NCBI GenBank assembly: GCA_963741625.1 | Contig: CAVUIT010000020.1 | Location: 62,001 to 126,000, forward strand | DNA length: 64,000 nucleotides | Direction: 5' to 3' | Origin: CAWBBA01 sp963741625 | GTDB taxonomy: Bacteria; Desulfobacterota; Desulfomonilia; Desulfomonilales; Desulfomonilaceae | Part shown: positions 1-8,447 of the stretch, one piece after another | Position numbering within the stretch: the first letter of the stretch is position 1 | How the letters are laid out: the number at the start of each line of letters is the position of its first letter | The notes under the pieces: generated by a model | Databases searched by the model: none | What the model was told of the DNA's origin: nothing | What the model saw: the letters and a program-made list of their open reading frames with translations, nothing else | Translations under genes and position numbers: made by a program

Positions 1-375
1 CCGCATATGATCGGGGTGGTAGCGAACACCAAACAGCTTCTTGACCAGGTCCGCAGCAAGTGGGGCTGTCCAAACGCCCGTGTCCAAGCCTACGTTCTCT
101 GGCCCTTGCTCTATGATGTGATCAAGCTCTGCAAATTGCGCTTGGGTCAATTTCGGCTTTCGTCCAGGGTACGGCCCCTTCACCAATGCTTCGAGCCCGC
201 CTCTTCTATACCTGAAAATCCAGTCCTGCAAGGTTCTCCGCCCGACTCCGACTATCTGGGCTGCCCGACGTTCCGCCATGCCCTTACTTACCAGGAGCAT
301 CCCCTGAATACGCTGCGTCATGTCAAAATCCTTGCGCCCCCTTGCCACCTGATACTCTTGATTTAACTCCTCCAT
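1..375 (-). mobile_element. IS630-type transposase, N-terminal part, cut by the window edge
   Basis: Reading the minus strand from an ATG at 375 gives 125 codons without a stop up to the window edge. The product has the layout of an IS630/Tc1-type transposase N-terminus: a helix-turn-helix with AERRAAQIVGVGRRTLQDW (about residues 33-51), then a winged-helix linker with YRRGGLEAL and PGRKPKLTQAQ. A GGGAAGG stretch sits upstream of the ATG. The DDE catalytic core would lie outside the window. No terminal inverted repeat could be fixed on the right side (376-513). IS630 transposases move DNA by cut-and-paste into TA targets (family knowledge). It could be intact or a remnant. Confidence 0.75.
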
Positions 376-513
376 CTGGGCCTTCCCCACCCTCAGACAA
401 GCCTCGGCATGCCAACACCTCCCCGAAGAAATCAGTGGGGAGTCTCATAGCACCGATCTGCTGGTTCGTCGCGTTCTTTAGCGCGACGTTTTATGCCGCT
501 CACTATAACACTG

Positions 514-720
514 TTAAAGTCCAATTATGGCCAACACGACGACCATCACATAGGTAATAATTTCCCAGCAATCACTGATCCGGAAAATTTTGCCAATGAC
601 CGCTACGGCCGCGGCACATATTAGGAGTATCGCGGCTGATGCTATAATCGCACCAGGTCGCGATCTTCCCGCACGCCATCCCATCATCAATTCTCTTGCG
701 ATTTCAAAAATAGACCGCAT
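514..720 (-). CDS. Small putative membrane protein
   Basis: A 68-residue reading frame with two hydrophobic stretches: GAIIASAAILLICAAAVAVI (residues about 24-43), and a second near the C-terminus rich in Val, Ile and Leu. A short charged N-terminus (MRSIFEIARELMMGWRAGRS) precedes the first. No family recognised. It lies downstream of ispD copy 1 on the same strand, separated by a repeat element near 745-785. I chose the ATG at 720 because the longer frame runs into that repeat. No strong ribosome-binding site is visible, so this may not be a gene. Confidence 0.3.
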   Translation of the reverse strand: MRSIFEIARELMMGWRAGRSRPGAIIASAAILLICAAAVAVIGKIFRISDCWEIITYVMVVVLAIIGL

Positions 721-846
721 GGATCCACGTCCAGTTGGTAGGTCGGGCTGTGCCCGACGCAATCCGGCGGCCACGGGCCGCTCTACAGGCACCTGGTGCG
801 TGACGGGCGCCATGCGAGGTTCGCTGCGGCAAGATCCTTCCCCGCC

Positions 847-1551
847 TCAAGCCTGTGCACCCAACTCCTCTTTCGCCCGCCGTTCCAGCAGCATTCCAGC
901 CAGTTCAAGATCCTCAGCGGTGGTGATCTTTATGTTGTCCTCCGAATCCTCGACCACTTCCACCGGAAGCCCCAGCCGCTCCACCAGCATTGCGTCGTCA
1001 GTCCCAATGAATCGATCTTCGATGGCTTTCCTGTGAGCCTCCAGAATCAATGAGGTCCGGAAGGTCTGAGGCGTGTGAGCGAGCCAGAAATCCGCACGGG
1101 GGATGGTCTCCAAGTGCGCGTGGGTCCTCTTCTTGACCGTGTCACGGATCGGCACGCACGCGAGGGCCGCGCCGGTCGATTCCGCAGCTCTGATGGTGGC
1201 TGTAATGACGTCAGCAGAAATCAACGGCCGCACTCCGTCATGAATCGCGACTATGTCCGTGTCTTCAAGCCTCATCAGGCCATTATAGACCGAGGCTTGC
1301 CTGGTCGCGCCTCCCGCAACGACTCCTATCACCTTCTTCAGGTCAAACGGCTTCAGCACCTCTGACTTGCACAGATCTTCATCCCCCGGCGGGACCGTCA
1401 CCACGATCCGATCAATGAGCGGATGTTTCTCAAAGTTCATGAGCGTTCGAGCCAGAATGGGCACACCGTTCAAAGCCAAATACTGCTTCGGGATACGGCT
1501 CCCCATTCTCACGCCCGCCCCTGCCGCTGTCACAATCACTGCCACAATCAT
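847..1551 (-). CDS. ispD: 2-C-methyl-D-erythritol 4-phosphate cytidylyltransferase, copy 1
   Basis: IspD transfers CMP from CTP to MEP in the non-mevalonate isoprenoid pathway, in the cytoplasm. The 234-residue product has the family signatures: VTAAGAGVRMG with PKQYL (nucleotide-binding P-loop-like region, residues about 6-25), VAGGATRQASVYNGL, HDGVRPL and HTPQTFR. Start at ATG 1551 because the family begins at this valine/isoleucine-rich strand; the open frame extends 33 codons further upstream but only through a hairpin repeat. Length is normal. It differs from copy 2 (3547-4251) at about 11 residues, all conservative, so both look functional. Having two near-identical ispD genes in tandem is unusual. 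Confidence 0.93.
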   Translation of the reverse strand: MIVAVIVTAAGAGVRMGSRIPKQYLALNGVPILARTLMNFEKHPLIDRIVVTVPPGDEDLCKSEVLKPFDLKKVIGVVAGGATRQASVYNGLMRLEDTDIVAIHDGVRPLISADVITATIRAAESTGAALACVPIRDTVKKRTHAHLETIPRADFWLAHTPQTFRTSLILEAHRKAIEDRFIGTDDAMLVERLGLPVEVVEDSEDNIKITTAEDLELAGMLLERRAKEELGAQA

Positions 1552-1602
1552 CTTCGCTGCCTCCAAAGCAGTGCTAAAACCTAAAGAGATTTTGAGGAGG
1601 AA

Positions 1603-1638
1603 CCGGGGAAGGACTTTTTGCAAAAAGTCCCTCCCCGG
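1603..1638 (-). repeat. Hairpin repeat of the CTTTTTGCAAAAAG family
   Basis: Near-perfect palindrome centred on 1620/1621: the arms GGACTTTTTG and CAAAAAGTCC abut and are extended by a CCGGGG/CCCCGG outer stem with one mismatch. On the minus strand it is preceded by the conserved lead AATAATAAGAGTTTTT (1647-1662). Same family as 1772-1835 and 55868-55926. Lies upstream of ispD copy 1. Confidence 0.8.
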
Positions 1639-1771
1639 ACCCCACCCCAAAAACTCTTATTATTTTTCGCTCTTGCCTGCTTATGGGCAACCGTGAAATC
1701 TGAACCATCTGCCGCGGCGCAGCCACCCCCTTGCCTAAGTGCGAGGTCTGCTTGCAAATGAAAGTGTTTGC

Positions 1772-1835
1772 AATAATAAAGAGTTTTTGAAGGGGGTTGG
1801 CGGGGGCACCTTTTTTGCAAAAAGGGTCTCCCCGG
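1772..1835 (+). repeat. Hairpin repeat of the CTTTTTGCAAAAAG family, opposite orientation
   Basis: Lead AATAATAAAGAGTTTTT at 1772-1788, then a G-rich run and a hairpin with CCTTTTTTGCAAAAAGG and an outer CGGGG/CCCCG stem (1801-1835). Together with 1603-1662 it forms an outward-facing inverted pair about 110 bases apart. In the duplicate copy the lead survives (4472-4488) but the hairpin is deleted. Confidence 0.75.
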
Positions 1836-1885
1836 TCACTCATCAAATACTCTTCATGTTTTGCAGGCACTTTGGCCATTCACGG

Positions 1886-3294
1886 CTACCCGGTATTCTT
1901 GAGATACTGTTGAGACTTCAGGGCTTTAATCACGCGGACCTTCCAGCCTTTGGGGACATGAATCGTATGGGTGAGGTCCCGTTTGTTCCGTACGGCTCTG
2001 AATGCCGTCTCACTTTGAGCCAGGCCTCCATTGATCTCCCGGATGAAACGGACCGAGGACTGGGTAACTGTGGCCAAGAGAGTCAGTGGAAGATCACGGC
2101 TCAGTTGAATTCCCTCGATAGTATCGAAATGTATCGGCGCGATGGGGGGCACGCCCAGACCGTAGAACTTGCGATTGGCATCGATAATCGAAAACGCTAT
2201 CCAGCGCGGGACGTAATTTTCAGTCTCCAGCGGCAGTTTCATATCCCAGTACCAAGGTGTCTGGTACGCGGCTATTCTGAATTTGGTCTCGCTGAAACCT
2301 GCGTTATATGCGGCAGCAGCAGTGAGCCAGCTTGAGTGATTCTCCGAAGCCCCAAGTCTCGTACGCAGCCATTTCAGATACCTTGCCGCAGACCTAGTGG
2401 AAATGGCAAGGTCCCGCCGCTCGTCTTTCCAGCCGTCCACCTGGAGGGCCCAATCCAGTTCCGGCTCTTTGGCACTGGACCGCACAGCCGTCGGCTTGAC
2501 GAATTGCCACCAGCCATGAGCCATTGACGGCGAGACTACTGTCCGGCTGTAACCCGATTCCAATGCCGGTAAGAGTGCGAATTCCCAGGGTACGCCTTCC
2601 CTCTCCAGGATTCGTTTGATTGCTTCGCCGTCCGATCCCTGCGTTTGAGCCAGATCCCAGTGCTGTCACGAAAATCAGTGAGGAGATAAGCGATCTGATA
2701 CTCTATCCTCCGTCGTACATCCGTTCTCTGCACCGGTACCTTCTCACCGCAGAAAACCAAGCCGCTTTTGGCTGTTTCCGATGGGAGCCCTTTGCCGGAG
2801 AGCGTCGCTGAAGCGGCTGTCGGGGGCAGATACCTCAGACAGTCGAGCGTGTGTTTTGAGATGATCTCGTCCCTCATGGCCGCAGCGGTATTTTGCAGTC
2901 TTCGCATGTTCCCGAGCCGTATGGCGATATCCTTGACCGGATCGGCTGCAAGAAATCGTGGGGAAGATTATCTTTCCACAGGATAAATCGCGCAGAACAC
3001 TTTCAGCCGGCCCGGGCGTTCTGCCCGAAGCGGAGAGAGTCTCCAGCGCCCTAAAATCCTTGTTGGTCGGCACTTTGTCGTACGCTTCCAGGATGTGGCC
3101 GTAATTGATGGGAACCTCACTCGCCGTGAATCAGCGTGGGAAATCTCCGCGGCCAGTTGGCGGGAAATGTAGTAAGCCGAGAGAAGAGGGAGTCTTGCCT
3201 GCACTTCGTGGTCGAGAGCTGGGTAATGCAGCATGGCAAAACAAATTATCGGAACCAGGAAGAAGGGGCCGATTGCATAAAGAAAGTATCTCAT
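1886..3294 (-). pseudogene. MltD-like lytic transglycosylase, decayed duplicate
   Basis: Same gene as 4601-5968, broken by several single-base deletions, so the frame is scattered over pieces at 2968-3294, 2744-3073, 2536-2907 and 1886-2563. Visible losses relative to copy 2 are near 2632 (GTCCGATCC for GTACCGATCC), near 2950 (one C), near 2993 and near 3123. The last piece (1886-2563) keeps the SLT domain from SGYSRTVVSPSMAHGWWQF to a normal C-terminus ending in YLKNTG, which copy 2 lacks because of its own one-base loss. The SLT core would need the upstream pieces for export. Either a decaying duplicate or poor sequence. Confidence 0.85.
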
Positions 3295-3386
3295 GGCACA
3301 TCGGTTCCTCTGCGGAAAGGGCGGCCTTTTTGTCGGTGGCCCGGCCTTGCCAGCAGCGTGCCAGTACCGCCGCGTGGATCGTCAGG
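3291..3386 (-). pseudogene. Fragment of the TPR gene 3' end carried by the duplication
   Basis: Matches the last about 100 bases of the TPR gene at 5965-6066, with at least five one-base losses in this short stretch. The stop codon overlaps the transglycosylase start (3291-3294), as in the intact copy. It marks the right boundary of the left duplication copy. Confidence 0.7.
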
Positions 3387-3546
3387 AGGGGGGGTGCGGC
3401 GGCTCGCGAGATAGAGGGACGATGAGGTGTGGGGGGTCTAGTCCGGGGGCCGTGCCCGACGCTATCCGGCGGCCACGGGCCGCCCTACAAGTGCGTGGTG
3501 GGGGGCGAGCAACACGCAACATGCTTTGGCAAGATCCTTCCACGCC

Positions 3547-4251
3547 TCAAGCCTGTGCACCCAAATCCTCCTTCGCCCGCCGTTCCAGCAGCATTCCAGC
3601 CAGTTCAAGATCCTCCGCGGTAGTGATCTTTATGTTGTCTTCCGAATCCTCGACCACTTCCAGCGGAAGCCCCAGCCGCTCCACCAGCATTGCGTCGTCA
3701 GTCCCAATGAATCGATCTTTGATGGCTTTCCTGTGAGCCTCCAGTATCAACGAGGTCCGGAAGGTCTGAGGCGTGTGAGCGAGCCACAAATCCGCACGAG
3801 GGACGGTCTCCAAGTGCGCGAGAGTCCTCTTTTTGACTGTGTCACGGATCGGCACGCACGCGAGGGCCGCGCCGGTTGATTCAGCAGCCCTGATGGTGGC
3901 TGTAATAACCTCGGCAGACACCAACGGCCGCACTCCGTCATGAATTGCCACTATGTCCGTGTCCTCAAGCCTCATCAGGCCATTATAGACCGAGGCTTGC
4001 CTGGTCGCGCCTCCCGCAACGACTCCTATCACCTTCTTCAGGTCAAACGGTTTCAGCACCTCTGACTTGCACAGATCTTCATCCCCCGGCGGGACCGTCA
4101 CCACAATCCGATTAATGAGCGGATGTTTCTCAAAGGTCATGAGCGTTCGAGCCAGAATGGGCACACCGTTCAAAGCCAAATACTGCTTCGGGATACGGCC
4201 CCCCATTCTAACGCCCGCCCCTGCCGCTGTCACAATCACTGCCACAATCAT
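3547..4251 (-). CDS. ispD: 2-C-methyl-D-erythritol 4-phosphate cytidylyltransferase, copy 2
   Basis: Second ispD, 234 residues, with the same signatures as copy 1 (TAAGAGVRMG, PKQYL, HDGVRPL, TPQTF). Start at ATG 4251 by the same argument. Substitutions against copy 1 are mild (S/G, N/T, D/N, I/V, D/E, H/L, I/V, F/L, E/K, V/L, E/D) and none hits the CTP- or MEP-binding motifs. It sits downstream of the better-preserved transglycosylase and the TPR gene, which suggests this is the original locus. Role: step 2 of the MEP pathway that feeds the polyprenyl diphosphate synthase encoded at 9272-10237. Confidence 0.93.
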   Translation of the reverse strand: MIVAVIVTAAGAGVRMGGRIPKQYLALNGVPILARTLMTFEKHPLINRIVVTVPPGDEDLCKSEVLKPFDLKKVIGVVAGGATRQASVYNGLMRLEDTDIVAIHDGVRPLVSAEVITATIRAAESTGAALACVPIRDTVKKRTLAHLETVPRADLWLAHTPQTFRTSLILEAHRKAIKDRFIGTDDAMLVERLGLPLEVVEDSEDNIKITTAEDLELAGMLLERRAKEDLGAQA

Positions 4252-4302
4252 CTTCGCTGCCTCCAAAGCAGTGCTAAAACCTAAAGAGATTTTGAGGAGG
4301 AA

Positions 4303-4338
4303 CCGGGGAAGGACTTTTTGCAAAAAGTCCCTCCCCGG
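4303..4338 (-). repeat. Hairpin repeat of the CTTTTTGCAAAAAG family (duplicate of 1603-1638)
   Basis: Identical hairpin and lead sequence to 1603-1662, present in the right duplication copy upstream of ispD copy 2. The partner hairpin on the other side is deleted here, leaving only its lead at about 4472-4488. Confidence 0.75.
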
Positions 4339-4600
4339 ACCCCACCCCAAAAACTCTTATTATTTTTCGCTCTTGCCTGCTTATGGGCAACCGTGAAATC
4401 TGAACCATCTGCCGCGGCGCAGCCACTCCCTTGCCTAAGTGCGAGGTCTGCTTGCAAATGAAAGTGTTTGCAATAATAAAGAGTTTTTGAAGGGGGTTGC
4501 CCCCGGCATGTCTTCAAATACTCTTCATGTTTCGCTGCCCCTTTGGCCATTCACGGTTACCCGGTATTCTTGAGATACTGTTGAGACTTCAGGGCTTTGA

Positions 4601-5968
4601 TCACGCGGACCTTCCAGCCTTGGGGACATGAATCGTATGGGTGAAGTCCCGTTTGTTCCGTACCGCTCTGAATGCCGTCTCACTTTGAGCCAGGCCTCCA
4701 TTGATCTCCCGGATGAAACGGACCGAGGACTGGGTAACTGTGGCCAAGAGAGTCAGTGGAAGATCACGGCTCAGTTGAATTCCCTCGATAGTATCAAAAT
4801 GTATCGGCGCGATGGGGGGCACGCCCAGACCGTAGAACTTGCGATTGGCATCGATAATCGAAAACGCTATCCAGCGCGGGACGTAATTTTCAGTCTCCAG
4901 CGGCAGTTTCATATCCCAGTACCAAGGTGTCTGGTACGCGGCTATTCTGAATTTGGTCTCGCTGAAACCCGCGTTATATGCGGCAGCAGCAGTGAGCCAG
5001 CTTGAGTGATTCTCCGAAGCCCCAAGTCTCGTACGCAGCCATTTCAGATACCTTGCCGCAGACCTCGTGGAAATGGCAAGGTCCCGCCGCTCGTCTTTCC
5101 AGCCGTCCACCTGGAGGGCCCAATCCAGTTCCGGCTCTTTGGCGCTGGACCGCACAGCCGTCGGCCTGACGAATTGCCACCATCCATGAGCCATTGACGG
5201 CGAGACTACTGTCCGGCTGTAACCCGATTCCAATGCCGGTAAGAGTGCGAATTCCCAGGGTACGCCTTCCCTCTCCAGGATTCGTTTGATTGCTTCGCCG
5301 TACCGATCCCTGCGTTTGAGCCAGATCCCAGTGCTGTCGCGAAAATCAGTGAGGAGATAAGTGATCTGATACTCTATCCTCCGTCGTACATCCGTTCTCT
5401 GCACCGGTACCTTCTCACCGCAGAAAACCAAGCCGCTTTTGGCGGTTTCCGATGGGAGCCCTTTGCCGGAGAGCGTCGCTGAAGCGGCTGTCGGGGGCAG
5501 ATACCTCAGACAGTCGAGCGTGTGTTTTGAGATGATCTCGTCCCTCATGGCCGCAGCAGTATTTTGCAGTCTTCGCATGTTCCCGAGCCGTATGGCGATA
5601 TCCCTGACCGGATCGGCTGCCAAGAAATCGTGGGGAAGATTATCTTTCCACAGGATAAATCGCGCAAAAACACTTTCAGCCGGCCCGGGCGTTCTGCCCG
5701 AAGCGGAGAGATTCTCCAGCGCCCTAAAATCCTTGTTGGTCGGCACTTTGTCGTACGCTTCCAGGATGTGGCCGTAATTGATGGGAACCTCACCCGCACG
5801 TGAATCAGCGTGGGAAATCTCCGCGGCCAGTTGGCGGGAAATGTAATAGGCCGAGAGAAGAGGGAGTCTTGCCTGCACTTCGCGGTCGAGAGCCGGGTAA
5901 TGCAGCATGGCAAAACAAATTATCGGAACCAGGAAGCAGGGGCCGATTGCATAAAGAAAGTACCTCAT
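4601..5968 (-). CDS. MltD-like membrane-bound lytic transglycosylase
   Basis: 455-residue exported murein hydrolase that would cleave the MurNAc-GlcNAc bond to give anhydro-muropeptides. Residues 1-22 form a hydrophobic signal/anchor (FLYAIGPCFLVPIICFAML). The SLT (goose-lysozyme-like) domain begins near residue 225; ALLPALESGYSR holds the catalytic Glu (about E247), followed by AHGWWQF, TRSAARYL, AAYNAG and NYVPRW, all typical. The start overlaps the TPR gene stop by ATGA (5965-5968), so translation is probably coupled. Odd point: one T is missing near 4620 relative to copy 1, which replaces the normal end (…YLKNTG, stop at 4557) by AGRSA. The catalytic domain is unaffected. Confidence 0.85.
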   Translation of the reverse strand: MRYFLYAIGPCFLVPIICFAMLHYPALDREVQARLPLLSAYYISRQLAAEISHADSRAGEVPINYGHILEAYDKVPTNKDFRALENLSASGRTPGPAESVFARFILWKDNLPHDFLAADPVRDIAIRLGNMRRLQNTAAAMRDEIISKHTLDCLRYLPPTAASATLSGKGLPSETAKSGLVFCGEKVPVQRTDVRRRIEYQITYLLTDFRDSTGIWLKRRDRYGEAIKRILEREGVPWEFALLPALESGYSRTVVSPSMAHGWWQFVRPTAVRSSAKEPELDWALQVDGWKDERRDLAISTRSAARYLKWLRTRLGASENHSSWLTAAAAYNAGFSETKFRIAAYQTPWYWDMKLPLETENYVPRWIAFSIIDANRKFYGLGVPPIAPIHFDTIEGIQLSRDLPLTLLATVTQSSVRFIREINGGLAQSETAFRAVRNKRDFTHTIHVPKAGRSA

Positions 5969-6672
5969 GGCACATCGGTTCCTCTGCGGGAAAGGGCGGC
6001 CTTTTTGTCTGGTGGCCCGGCCTTTCCCAGCAAGCGTGCCAGATACCGCACACGTGGATTGTCAGGTATTATGTCAAATGCCTTTTGGGCCTGTCCGCCG
6101 GCTTTTTCCCGTTCGCCCGCAGAGATTAGAGCGACGATGAGGTTTATTCTGGCAGGGATATAGTCCGGAAAGGACTCGACACTTCTTTCGTAGAGCGCAA
6201 TTGCGGCAGAGAGCTTGCCTTGTTGTTCCAGAGTGATGGCTGAATAGAATAACGGCCGAGGATCATTCGGGAAAAGACCTCGTGACAATCTGAATATTTG
6301 CGAGGCCTTATCAAAATCCTTCGACTCCAGCGCCCGCAATCCGTTCCGAAGCAGGTCCTCCTTTGAAGGATTGGGTGCTTGGATTGGCGTATCCATGCTG
6401 CGCGACGACGCCAACTGTGCAAGATTGCGTATCGCGGAGCCGTCACGAGGGTCTATCTCCAGAGCGCGGCGATAAGCCTGTGCGGCTTCTTTCCACTTCC
6501 CTTGGTCCTCTAATGCCGCCCCCATCTGGACCAGGGCCCGGACATGTGTTGGCGAATCAGCGAGAACCCTCTTAAATGCTTCAACCGCTTGAGCGTTCTT
6601 GCCTTCGATTCTTAGAGTAAGGCCTTTCTCGAAATCGCGACCTTCCCCTGCGGCGCAAAGCGCGGAACTCAC
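5965..6672 (-). CDS. TPR-repeat protein, probably exported
   Basis: 235 residues with at least four tetratricopeptide repeats, for example AVEAFKRVLADSPTHVRALV, AAQAYRRALEIDPRDGSAI and AIALYERSVESFPDYIPARI. TPR proteins act as protein-protein scaffolds. The stop overlaps the transglycosylase start (ATGA), so the two are likely made together and may act together on the cell wall. The GTG at 6672 gives a truncated hydrophobic start (VSSALCAAGEG). Just upstream, another frame from a TTG preceded by GAGGAG (about 6708) reads PRYPRLLIILLL, so a one-base frameshift near 6675-6690 probably hides the true signal peptide. Confidence 0.8.
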   Translation of the reverse strand: MSSALCAAGEGRDFEKGLTLRIEGKNAQAVEAFKRVLADSPTHVRALVQMGAALEDQGKWKEAAQAYRRALEIDPRDGSAIRNLAQLASSRSMDTPIQAPNPSKEDLLRNGLRALESKDFDKASQIFRLSRGLFPNDPRPLFYSAITLEQQGKLSAAIALYERSVESFPDYIPARINLIVALISAGEREKAGGQAQKAFDIIPDNPRVRYLARLLGKAGPPDKKAALSRRGTDVP

Positions 6673-6854
6673 CAGAAAGAAGAAGAATTATCAAAAGGCG
6701 CGGATAGCGGGGCAAGGGCACTCCTCGGAAAAAGAACCACGATATTCGACTAGGATATAAATATCATGGAATCAACCGCAAGTGAAAAGTTCCGGAAAGT
6801 ACCTGGGCACACCCATGCCATATCGGCTCACTGTCTTATTGTCTTGTCCTGCTT

Positions 6855-8447
6855 TTATCCACGGCCGGCGGAGACTGCCGCCGGCGTTTCCATAAACTCT
6901 GCCTCACTGTCAGAATCCGATACAACCAGACGAAGCTCGTCGGCGATGTTCTTCGCAATGGTTTTTCGAAAGTCATCGTGATGCTCGAACAGAATCAGCG
7001 TGTGGATGAAATACTCGAACCTGTCACCAAATGACCATAATCCTTTGAAAAAGTACTTCCAGAAGCTCCAGCGCGATGAATTCAGTATTCCCTGGCGACC
7101 AAGTGTCAGCAATAGGGCCCTCAACTGAGCCGCGGAGGGTAGGCGAGGCGGCTTCTTGAGCCGACGGGGCTTCATTAGCGAGAATTCCCCAAATGCCCGC
7201 CGATAGTAGGATTTCGGATCATAAAGACGTTCATAGATGTTTATGACTTCCTGAGTAAGTTGGGCGACAGGGCGGACAGTCTCGTAATTGATCAGACCGA
7301 TCAGACTCGTAGCCTTATCCGAAGGTATGAACGGCGCACGCCCTTCCCTGGCAAGGCGCTTCCACAAGTCTGTTCCCGGCGGGGCCTGCAGGAAATTGAC
7401 TAGTATCTGCGGAATATGGTTGCGCGTGGCAAAGTCGATGACTCGACGATCCGCCCCAGGCTTCTCGTTGTCAAAACCGACTATCCAGCCGGCTTCAATT
7501 TGCAGTCCCGCGCTTATGATCTTGTGGCACGCCATGTCGAGATCTGTTCGGGAATTCTGGTGTTTTTTGGTCTGTTCTAGACTCTCTCGATCGTCGGTTT
7601 CGATTCCCAGGAACACCTTGTAGAAGCCTGCATCGACCATGAGGTCCAACAACTCTTGGTCTTTGGCCACATTCACCGAAACTTGCGCGTTGAAGTCAAA
7701 ACATTGGCCGACAGAGGTGTGCCAACTGATCAATTCCCTCAACAACGTCTTGGTAGCGCGACTATCGCCTATAAAGTTGTCGTCAACAAAGAAGACGTTT
7801 TCCTTCCAACCCAGGCGTCTAAGCATGTCCAGTTCGTTGATGATTTGCGAAGGGGATTTGATTCTGACCTGGCGTCCCAACATATGGGTAACGTCACAGA
7901 ACTCACATTTAAAAGGGCATCCCCTCGAGAACTGGACGCCCATGGTCAAGTACTTGCCCACGTCTAGAAGGTCAAATCTCGGGGAAGGCCAAGATTTGAG
8001 ATCCGGCCTGGCCTCGCTCCTGATGATCACACCGCACTCGTTCAGATTCAAAACTTGCAGAAATCGGTCTAGGCAAGATTCCAACTCTCCGACCACAACA
8101 ATGTCAGCACCGTCACTCAGAGCTTCCTCCGGTGCATGAAAGACCGCGGGTCCGCCTACTACGACCTTCTTGCCGTGTCTCTTTGCCTCCTGGACCGTCT
8201 CAACAATTCCTTGGTGCTGAACATTCATTCCGGAAATCATCACCAGGTCACAAGTATCCCAATCTTCTTGGGTTATTGTTTGAAAAGTCAAATCGATAAG
8301 GTTGAATTCCCAGTCTTGCGGGAGCAACGCAGCAACAGTAATGAGCCCTAGAGGAGGATGAACGGCTTTGCGCCCGAGCATCATTAGGACTCTGTTCAAT
8401 GAGTAGAAAGTCTGGGAAAAACGTGGATTCAACAAGAGTACTCTCAT
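6855..8447 (-). CDS. B12-binding-domain radical SAM protein
   Basis: 530 residues. The N-terminal about 150 residues form a cobalamin-binding fold (MRVLLLNPRFS, PPLGLITVAALLP, VVVGGPAVFHAPEEAL, ADIVVVGELE). The radical SAM core follows with SRGCPFKCEFCDVTHMLGR, the CxxxCxxC cluster motif, and later FLGIETDDRESLEQTKK and GWIVGFDNE. The C-terminal about 140 residues match the DUF4070-like tail common in this subfamily. Start chosen at ATG 8447 because GGAG lies 9 bases upstream; the open frame reaches 8462 only through a TTG inside that ribosome-binding site. The substrate is unknown; relatives methylate or cyclise lipids and natural products. It stands alone, with no operon partner. Confidence 0.85.
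   Translation of the reverse strand: MRVLLLNPRFSQTFYSLNRVLMMLGRKAVHPPLGLITVAALLPQDWEFNLIDLTFQTITQEDWDTCDLVMISGMNVQHQGIVETVQEAKRHGKKVVVGGPAVFHAPEEALSDGADIVVVGELESCLDRFLQVLNLNECGVIIRSEARPDLKSWPSPRFDLLDVGKYLTMGVQFSRGCPFKCEFCDVTHMLGRQVRIKSPSQIINELDMLRRLGWKENVFFVDDNFIGDSRATKTLLRELISWHTSVGQCFDFNAQVSVNVAKDQELLDLMVDAGFYKVFLGIETDDRESLEQTKKHQNSRTDLDMACHKIISAGLQIEAGWIVGFDNEKPGADRRVIDFATRNHIPQILVNFLQAPPGTDLWKRLAREGRAPFIPSDKATSLIGLINYETVRPVAQLTQEVINIYERLYDPKSYYRRAFGEFSLMKPRRLKKPPRLPSAAQLRALLLTLGRQGILNSSRWSFWKYFFKGLWSFGDRFEYFIHTLILFEHHDDFRKTIAKNIADELRLVVSDSDSEAEFMETPAAVSAGRG

Larger units (their letters stand above)
745..3386. repeat. Tandem duplication, left copy (about 2.65 kb)
   Basis: Positions 745-3386 match 3446-6066 with few differences along the whole length, at an offset of about 2700 bases. 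The unit holds ispD, a spacer with hairpin repeats, the whole transglycosylase gene and about 96 bases of the 3' end of the TPR gene. The left copy carries several one-base deletions, crowded toward 2600-3390. The right copy lacks about 29 bases of spacer hairpin that the left copy keeps at 1797-1835. Both ends lie close to a shared GC-rich element (GGCGGCCACGGGCCGC). Confidence 0.9.
3446..6066. repeat. Tandem duplication, right copy
   Basis: Counterpart of 745-3386. This copy keeps the transglycosylase reading frame open over nearly its full length and is joined to the complete TPR gene, so it looks like the parental arrangement. The order on the minus strand is TPR, transglycosylase, ispD, and then the second transglycosylase-ispD pair. 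Confidence 0.9.

Noticed and set aside
1739..2335. 198-codon plus-strand frame
   Set aside because: Antisense to the transglycosylase duplicate and runs through a hairpin repeat.
5965..6672. Intact TPR gene with signal peptide
   Set aside because: No frame joins a start codon to the hydrophobic segment without a one-base shift near 6675-6690, so only the mature part is firmly supported.
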